Part shown: positions 7,337 through 12,025 of the stretch, piece by piece | Layout: every line of letters begins with the position of its first letter | Position numbering within the stretch: the stretch's first letter is position 1 | Notes under the pieces: model-generated | Seen by the model: the letters and a program-made list of their open reading frames with translations, nothing else | Databases searched by the model: none | Told to the model about the DNA's origin: nothing | Position numbers and translations under genes: made by a program | Assembly (NCBI GenBank): GCA_900756495.1 | Contig: CAAEKI010000232.1 | Coordinates: forward strand, 1-12,025 | DNA: 12,025 nt | Origin: an uncultured Oscillospiraceae bacterium | Lineage (GTDB): Bacteria > Bacillota > Clostridia > Oscillospirales > Oscillospiraceae | Direction: 5' to 3'

Positions 7337-8010
7337 TCACAGATTTTTTGCGGTTGAAAGCCAACATAGTCGGCGGAGACCAGATGATACTCCACCTCTC
7401 CATACCTTCCCTCCACCGCCAGCCGGTGACTTCCGCCGTGGAGATGGCCGTAATAGCAGCGCTTTACCCCATATTCCTCAAGCAGAGCCATGATCTCCGG
7501 ACAGGTATATCCCTGGTAACAGGGCGGGTAGTGGAGAAAGCACAGCTTTTCCCGCTCCCCCGCCGCCTTCAGCGAGGCTTCCAGCCTCATAACTTCCCGG
7601 TGAAAAACCTTTTGATCGCCAGTCTCCTCGTAAAACCACCCCCGTGTACCGCACAGCGCATACGGGCCGTATTCGTGACAGTTGTTATGGAGAATGTGCA
7701 GCGAATGAAATCCATTCTCATCAAAAAAGCGATTCATCTTGGCGGCCGTCGTCCACCAGTAATCATGGTTGCCCTTCAGAAGGATTTTTTCCCCCGGCAG
7801 CGCGTCCAAAAAGGCGAAATCTTCTTGCGCCTCCGCAAGATTCATTCCCCAAGAGAGATCGCCGCAGAGCACCACCGTATCCTCCGGCCGGACCACAGAA
7901 AAGCCGGCGGACAGCTTGTCGACATACCCCTCCCAGCCGCCTCCAAAGACGTCCATTGGCTTGTTGCTTCCGAGTGAGAGGTGGGTGTCCCCTATTGCAT
8001 AGAGGGCCAT
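7333..8010 (-). CDS. Calcineurin-like metallophosphoesterase, substrate unknown
   Basis: This 225-residue protein has the full set of two-metal phosphoesterase motifs. They are GDTH (Asp8, His10), GDLSW (Asp51), GNHDYWW (Asn81, His82), His160 in FLHYPP, and GHLHGG (His189, His191). There is no signal peptide or membrane segment, so it should be cytoplasmic. Such enzymes hydrolyse phosphomonoesters or phosphodiesters. The WW after the GNHD motif and the short length resemble a group of uncharacterised bacterial phosphohydrolases rather than the DNA nuclease SbcD or the cyclic-nucleotide enzyme CpdA. An in-frame stop eleven codons upstream limits the start to the ATG at 8010; AAGGAA lies about 12 bases before it, a weak site. 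It sits 82 bases after thrC and 106 bases before tig, and neither neighbour suggests a substrate. Confidence 0.92.
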   Translation of the reverse strand: MALYAIGDTHLSLGSNKPMDVFGGGWEGYVDKLSAGFSVVRPEDTVVLCGDLSWGMNLAEAQEDFAFLDALPGEKILLKGNHDYWWTTAAKMNRFFDENGFHSLHILHNNCHEYGPYALCGTRGWFYEETGDQKVFHREVMRLEASLKAAGEREKLCFLHYPPCYQGYTCPEIMALLEEYGVKRCYYGHLHGGSHRLAVEGRYGEVEYHLVSADYVGFQPQKICE

Positions 8011-8092
8011 GTTTGAAGACCATTCCTTTCATAGCGCGTCCCTCATCGGGCGTACAGGAGAACACTTGAACCCACTGCAAACTTGCTTGCTC

Positions 8093-9580
8093 TCAGTTCA
8101 GCATGTTCAGCACCTGATCCACCATATGCTCCTTGGTCACGCTCCAATTGAACCGGATCTCCCTGCCCTTGAGCTCAGCCAGAGGGACGGGAGCGGCGAT
8201 ACCTGTCGTCTCGGTGAGCTGATCGATGAGGCCCGTCCCCTGGGCCAGATCCGTCACGCCAATCGCGTTGAGCACGCTGTCGCAGAACTTAAAGGGGCTG
8301 GCAGTAGAGACCACAACAGCGGGCGTGCTGTCCCCCGTCTCCTTCCGGTACTGGTCCAGCACATCGAAGGCCACGGCCGTATGGGGGTCAATCAAATAGC
8401 GCTTTTCCCGCCACATTGCGCCAATGACTTCCTTGGTCCGCGCGTCTCCGCAGTACCCGGCGGCAAAGCTCTTGAAGAGCTTCCCCTTCAGGGCCTCGCT
8501 GACCTCGTATGTTCCGGATTCAGCAAGCTGGGCCATATAGCCCCGGACTTCCTCGTCGTTGTCCCCAGATAGTGTATACAACAGGCGCTCCAGATTGGAT
8601 GAGATAAGGATGTCCATGGAGGGGGACAGCGTATTATAGAAGGTACGGTTGCGATCATATACGCCCGTCTTCAAAAAATCGGTCAGCACATTATTGGCGT
8701 CGGAGGCGCAGATGAGCTTGGCAATGGGGACCCCCATCTCCCGTGCGTAATAGGCGGCCAGGATGTTTCCAAAATTTCCGGTGGGGACGCATACGTTGAT
8801 GGGATCCCCCTTCTGAATCTTCCCGTCCCGCATCAGATCGCAGTAGGCTGAGACATAGTAGACGATCTGGGGCAGCACTCTGCCCCAGTTGATGGAGTTG
8901 GCGGAGGAGAGAAAATAGCCGCGCTGCGCCAGCTTATCACGCAGCTCCGGATCGGAGAAGAGCTTCTTCACTCCGCTTTGGGCGTCGTCAAAATTGCCTG
9001 CCACCGAGCAGACACCGACATTGTCCCCCACCTGCGTGTTCATCTGGAGCTCTTGGATGGCAGAGACTCCATCCTTGGGGTAGAAGACAAGAATGCGTGT
9101 TTTGTCCACATCCCGGAAGCCCTCCAGGGCGGCCTTGCCGGTATCACCCGAGGTGGCCACCAGAATACATACCGTCTTCTCCTCCTGGTTCTTTACCAAG
9201 GCTGCGGAGAGCAGGTGGGGAAGCATCTGGAGCGCCATATCCTTAAATGCGCAGGTGGGCCCGTGCCACAGCTCCAGGCAGTAGGTATTTCCGTCCACCT
9301 CCCGTACGGGAGCCACCGCCTTCACATCAAACTTGTCCGCCCCATAGGCCTTGTCTGCAAAGCCGGAGAGCTCAGAGGCTGAGAAGTCGTCCAGATAGGC
9401 GTTCATGATATAGACCGCCCTCTGCTGGTAGGACATATCCTTCATTGTCTCCAGAGCATTCTGGGACAGTTTGGGGAAAACCTCCGGCGTCAGCAGCCCT
9501 CCGTCGGGGGCGAGCCCCTGAGCGATGGCCTCGGCGGCCGTACGGCGGTCGGCTTTGTTGCGCGTGCTCACATAGTACAT
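8093..9580 (-). CDS. thrC: Threonine synthase
   Basis: Threonine synthase converts O-phosphohomoserine to threonine and phosphate with pyridoxal phosphate, the last step of threonine synthesis. The 495 residues fit the longer bacterial/fungal-type family. The N-terminal segment MYYVSTRN and the GLAPDGGL motif (22-29) are typical. The PLP lysine is Lys113 in HGPTCAFKDMA. SGDTGKAA and PTGNFGN are the substrate- and phosphate-binding loops. The ATG at 9580 lies inside the end of the dipeptidase gene (13-base overlap), so translation is probably coupled. No T-box or threonine attenuator precedes it, because it lies inside an operon. The MPE gene follows after 82 bases that contain no terminator-like hairpin. 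Confidence 0.97.
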   Translation of the reverse strand: MYYVSTRNKADRRTAAEAIAQGLAPDGGLLTPEVFPKLSQNALETMKDMSYQQRAVYIMNAYLDDFSASELSGFADKAYGADKFDVKAVAPVREVDGNTYCLELWHGPTCAFKDMALQMLPHLLSAALVKNQEEKTVCILVATSGDTGKAALEGFRDVDKTRILVFYPKDGVSAIQELQMNTQVGDNVGVCSVAGNFDDAQSGVKKLFSDPELRDKLAQRGYFLSSANSINWGRVLPQIVYYVSAYCDLMRDGKIQKGDPINVCVPTGNFGNILAAYYAREMGVPIAKLICASDANNVLTDFLKTGVYDRNRTFYNTLSPSMDILISSNLERLLYTLSGDNDEEVRGYMAQLAESGTYEVSEALKGKLFKSFAAGYCGDARTKEVIGAMWREKRYLIDPHTAVAFDVLDQYRKETGDSTPAVVVSTASPFKFCDSVLNAIGVTDLAQGTGLIDQLTETTGIAAPVPLAELKGREIRFNWSVTKEHMVDQVLNMLN

Positions 9581-10518
9581 ACTTCGTTCACTACCCTCAT
9601 CATATTATTAAAGAAAAGGTCTTCCAGCAGAGACGCGCTGTAATTGCGCTGCAAAAGCCGGTTATACAGCTTTTCCCAATCCCTGATATCGAAAAATCCG
9701 GCCGGGAGAACGGAACAGCCATCCCAATCTCCCCCCAGAGCCACATGACGCTCTCCCCCCAGGGCCCAAAAATGCTCAATATGGGCAATCAGAGCATCAA
9801 CGTCAGGTCTTTCTCCCACAAAATCCGCGTACAGGTTCATACCTGCCACGCCGTTTCTCTCTATTATGGCAGTAAATTGTTCGTCGGTCAAGTTTCTGGG
9901 GTGGAAAAATACTGCGCGGGCGTTGGAGTGACTGGCAAAAAAGGGGCGTTCACTTATCTCCGCCACATCCCAAAAGCCCCGGTCGGACAGGTGGGATACA
10001 TCCACCAGCATCCCCAGTTCACCCATCCGCCTGACAAAAGCCCTCCCCAACTCGGACAGCCCCCGCTCCGGCTCCTCGGCGTTAGAGCCCGAGAGGGCGT
10101 TTGCATGGTTCCAAGTCAGATTCACTGCCCGGACGCCGAGCCGGTGGGCCTCTTCCAGCCTGTCCAGATCGCAAGAGAGCAGTTCAGCCCCCTCCACCGA
10201 CAGGAATGCCGCCGCTTTCCCAGCCATAAAGGCTTTTTCCGCCTCTGTTCCGCTGCGGCAGAACAGGATTCTGTCCCCGTTCTCTGCCATCTCCCGCTGA
10301 AAAAGAGCCTGCTGTTCTAAAAAGACCTCCCAGAGGTTCGCTCCCCGAAGATTTCGTCCGGGAAAGTCCTCCGCCGCGCCAAAGATGGCAAAGAACTGGG
10401 CGTAGCGTTCAAAGCTTTCCGCCCGCTCCAAATCCAGATGCCCCTCCCGGGAACGAAATCCCCCGCCGTTCAGATAGCACTGCAAAATCGTATCGCAGTG
10501 TCCGTCAAATACTCTCAT
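9568..10518 (-). CDS. Membrane dipeptidase family (peptidase M19) zinc dipeptidase
   Basis: The 316-residue protein matches renal-dipeptidase-like M19 enzymes, which hydrolyse dipeptides, often with broad or D-residue tolerance at the C-terminal side. The two-zinc site is visible: DGHCDT (His7, Asp9), bridging Glu109 in LSVEGAE, His176 in VDVSH and His197 in ASHSNAR. The acid/base Asp is probably Asp264 in GGDWDG. There is no signal peptide or lipid-attachment cysteine, so it is probably cytoplasmic despite the family name. The ATG at 10518 follows directly after the yraN stop, with a GAGGA-like site inside yraN. Its end overlaps thrC by 13 bases. A role in recycling peptides for amino acids is an inference. 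Confidence 0.93.
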   Translation of the reverse strand: MRVFDGHCDTILQCYLNGGGFRSREGHLDLERAESFERYAQFFAIFGAAEDFPGRNLRGANLWEVFLEQQALFQREMAENGDRILFCRSGTEAEKAFMAGKAAAFLSVEGAELLSCDLDRLEEAHRLGVRAVNLTWNHANALSGSNAEEPERGLSELGRAFVRRMGELGMLVDVSHLSDRGFWDVAEISERPFFASHSNARAVFFHPRNLTDEQFTAIIERNGVAGMNLYADFVGERPDVDALIAHIEHFWALGGERHVALGGDWDGCSVLPAGFFDIRDWEKLYNRLLQRNYSASLLEDLFFNNMMRVVNEVCTM

Positions 10519-10890
10519 TCAAAACGCATCCTCTATGTATTGAATTTGGGGGCGCGCCGTCCTGACTCCCTGATGAGCCAGTACCTCGGCCACATCAAAT
10601 CGGGGCTGGAGCAGATAATCAGGATGTTCGGCCAGATAGAGGCCGGCCGTGGCGCGGAGGCGCTCCTGTTTTTTCCGATCCACCGCCGTCCGCCCAGGGG
10701 CAAAGCGCTCGCTGGAGCGGAGTTTGACCTCCACAAAGACCAGGTACCTGCCGTCCGCCGCAATCAGATCGATCTCCCCGAACCGGGTGCGGTAACCCGC
10801 CGCCAGAATTTGAAAGCCGCGTCTCCGCAGGTCTTCCGCCACTAAAGCCTCCCCCCACCGCCCCAGCAGGCGAGCCTCTCCGCCGCTCAC
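10519..10890 (-). CDS. yraN: YraN/UPF0102 family protein, nuclease-like fold
   Basis: This short protein (123 residues) has the hallmarks of the UPF0102 (YraN) family: GRWGEALVAEDL near the N-terminus with Glu14, RTRFGEIDLIA at 34-44, and FVEVKLR at 52-58. The Asp41, Glu54 and Lys56 arrangement resembles the PD-(D/E)XK nuclease/Holliday-junction-resolvase fold. Its biochemical role is not established in the family as I know it. The start is a GTG at 10890 that overlaps the rnhB stop as GTGA; the conserved N-terminal motif excludes later starts, and no clear ribosome binding site is seen, so it probably depends on coupling. Lying next to rnhB is the common arrangement and is consistent with a nucleic-acid role. 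Confidence 0.93.
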   Translation of the reverse strand: MSGGEARLLGRWGEALVAEDLRRRGFQILAAGYRTRFGEIDLIAADGRYLVFVEVKLRSSERFAPGRTAVDRKKQERLRATAGLYLAEHPDYLLQPRFDVAEVLAHQGVRTARPQIQYIEDAF

Positions 10891-11483
10891 AGCTTTTTCA
10901 AAAAGGTCCGCCGATGGATGGGGCAGGGGCCATATCTGCGCAGCAGCTCATAGTGCCGTTTGGTAGGATAGCCCTTGTGGCGCTCAAATTCGTACTCAGG
11001 ATACCGCCGCGCCATCTCCTCCATATAGCGATCCCGGCTCACCTTTGCCAGGATAGAGGCCGCCGCGATGCTGGCGCTGCGGCTATCGCCCTTCACCACC
11101 GTCTCATTGACAAGGGAAATCCCTTTATTCCGATTGCCGTCGATCAGCGCATAATCCGGGGCCGGCTTCAGCGACCGGATGGCTCTGTCCATAGCCAGCA
11201 TGCGGGCGTTCAGGATGTTCATGGCGTCAATCTCCTTCTCGTCGGCCCAGGCCACCGCCCAGGCCACCGCCTTTTCCTGAATCTCATCAAAAAGGATTTC
11301 CCGGCGCTTGGCGCTTACCTGCTTGGAATCATTCAGTCCCTCTATGTCCAGCTCACGGGGCAAAATGACGGCTCCGGCATACACCGCGCCAGCCAGCGGA
11401 CCGGCCCCCGCCTCATCAGCGCCGCAGATCAACTGATACCCCATGGCCCAGCAGGAGCGCTCAATCTCCCATTTATCCTCCAT
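10887..11483 (-). CDS. rnhB: Ribonuclease HII
   Basis: RNase HII cuts RNA in RNA/DNA hybrids and removes single ribonucleotides from DNA. With the ATG at 11483 the protein is 198 residues, normal for the family. The catalytic acids are Asp23 and Glu24 in GADEAG, Asp115 in LIDGN and Asp134 in KGDS. SIAAASILAKVSRDR and the C-terminal GYPTKRHYELL are strongly conserved. The motif normally read as GRG after DEA is GAG here (residues 26-28); the Arg is usually involved in recognising the RNA-DNA junction. I chose 11483 because GGGGGA lies four bases upstream and the conserved part begins just after. A longer in-frame start at 11606 would overlap rbgA by over 130 bases and add an unrelated leader. 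The gene overlaps rbgA by 11 bases and yraN by 4. Confidence 0.95.
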   Translation of the reverse strand: MEDKWEIERSCWAMGYQLICGADEAGAGPLAGAVYAGAVILPRELDIEGLNDSKQVSAKRREILFDEIQEKAVAWAVAWADEKEIDAMNILNARMLAMDRAIRSLKPAPDYALIDGNRNKGISLVNETVVKGDSRSASIAAASILAKVSRDRYMEEMARRYPEYEFERHKGYPTKRHYELLRRYGPCPIHRRTFLKKL

Positions 11484-12025
11484 CGTTTCCCCCAGGCGCA
11501 ACGGCATCCAGCTCCTCCGGACACTCAAGTGTAAAGTTTCCAAGCTTTCCAGATCTGTACTCATCCAAAAGTATCTTGGACATGCGTTCAGTATCCGGTT
11601 CTCCACCCGAAATCAAGAATCCTCTCTTTTTTGCTGTCCGCTCCAAAAGCTGCCATCCAGGCTCTTCAGGTTCTGGGGTAATACCGTACCGCTCGGCCAG
11701 GGCCTGCGGGTATCTGGCCGAGAGCAGTTCCATGAAATGGCACGCCAGCGTCTCCATATCCATAATTTCATCCTTTACTGCACCTGTAAAGGCCAGATTC
11801 ATCCCGATGGACTGGTCCTCAAACCTGGGCCAGAGAATACCGGGTGTATCCAGTAAATCCAATCCTGCATCTATCGATACCCACTGCTTACCCCGAGTCA
11901 CCCCAGGCCTGTCCCCTGCCTTGGCCGACTTTCGTTTTGCAATTCGATTAATAAACGTGGACTTGCCCACATTAGGCACTCCAACAATCATAATGCGAAT
12001 CGGGCGCCCTACCAGTCCCCTGTCC
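11473..12025 (-). CDS. rbgA: Ribosome biogenesis GTPase RbgA (YlqF), C-terminal part, cut by window edge
   Basis: The open frame enters from the window edge and gives the last 183 residues of a protein usually about 280 long. RbgA is a circularly permuted GTPase known in Bacillus subtilis to be essential for late 50S subunit assembly. Visible motifs are G1 GVPNVGKST, G2 in RPGVTRGKQW and G3 LLDTPGI, followed by the C-terminal helical RNA-binding domain. In the permuted order G4 and G5 come first, so they lie beyond the edge. The short spacing from G1 to G3 and the phrase ILWPRFED are typical of YlqF. The first in-window ATG (11991) sits just before the G1 motif and is not a real start. The stop overlaps rnhB by 11 bases; rbgA-rnhB is a conserved Bacillota pairing. 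Confidence 0.95.
   Translation of the reverse strand, partial: DRGLVGRPIRIMIVGVPNVGKSTFINRIAKRKSAKAGDRPGVTRGKQWVSIDAGLDLLDTPGILWPRFEDQSIGMNLAFTGAVKDEIMDMETLACHFMELLSARYPQALAERYGITPEPEEPGWQLLERTAKKRGFLISGGEPDTERMSKILLDEYRSGKLGNFTLECPEELDAVAPGGNDGG

Noticed and set aside
8011..8092. Gap between thrC and the phosphoesterase examined for a terminator or promoter
   Set aside because: No stem longer than about four pairs, no T-run on the minus strand and no convincing promoter hexamers were seen.
11245..11268. A 12-base direct repeat in rnhB giving AVAWAVAWA
   Set aside because: The segment has the same length as the matching part of ordinary RNase HII proteins, so there is no repeat expansion; it looks like chance codon similarity.
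10887..11606. A longer 239-residue version of RNase HII starting at 11606
   Set aside because: It would overlap the rbgA coding region by more than 130 bases and adds a leader with no family similarity. The ATG at 11483 has a good ribosome binding site and gives the normal length.

Overview
The window is a stretch of ordinary chromosome in which every supportable gene lies on the minus strand, so it is transcribed from high to low coordinates. The DNA is moderately GC-rich, has strong Shine-Dalgarno sites, and carries a Bacillota-type gene set (rbgA-rnhB-yraN, tig-clpP-clpX-lon-engB). Together with the lysine/alanine/proline-rich tail on trigger factor, this suggests a gut-type clostridial relative such as the Oscillospiraceae. 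That placement is an inference; no rRNA or other decisive marker is present.

Right-hand block (about 12025 to 8093): the C-terminal part of the ribosome-assembly GTPase RbgA (cut by the window edge), RNase HII, a YraN-family protein, an M19 dipeptidase and threonine synthase. These genes overlap by 11, 4, 0 and 13 bases, so the block looks like one translationally coupled operon.

Middle (8010 to 5736): a small calcineurin-like phosphoesterase of unknown substrate, then trigger factor. A plausible promoter with an A-tract lies directly in front of tig. Trigger factor ends in three exact-length 21-residue lysine-rich repeats, the most distinctive coding feature here.

Left-hand block (5624 to 1): clpP, clpX, lon, engB and the first half of a fumarylacetoacetate-hydrolase-family gene (cut by the window edge). 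With tig this makes a protein folding and degradation cluster: trigger factor handles nascent chains, ClpXP and Lon degrade proteins, and EngB assists 50S ribosome assembly. A strong hairpin without a T-tract separates clpP from clpX. Two back-to-back hairpins, the second followed by six T residues, form a likely intrinsic terminator between clpX and lon. Lon, engB and the FAH gene are tightly spaced and probably co-transcribed.

I found no mobile element, CRISPR array, tRNA, rRNA or riboswitch, and no gene-free stretch over 300 bases. I see no convincing new multi-gene system. The points worth a second look are the trigger factor tail, the intergenic RNA structures, an Ala in place of Arg in the RNase HII substrate motif, and two genes of unknown role.
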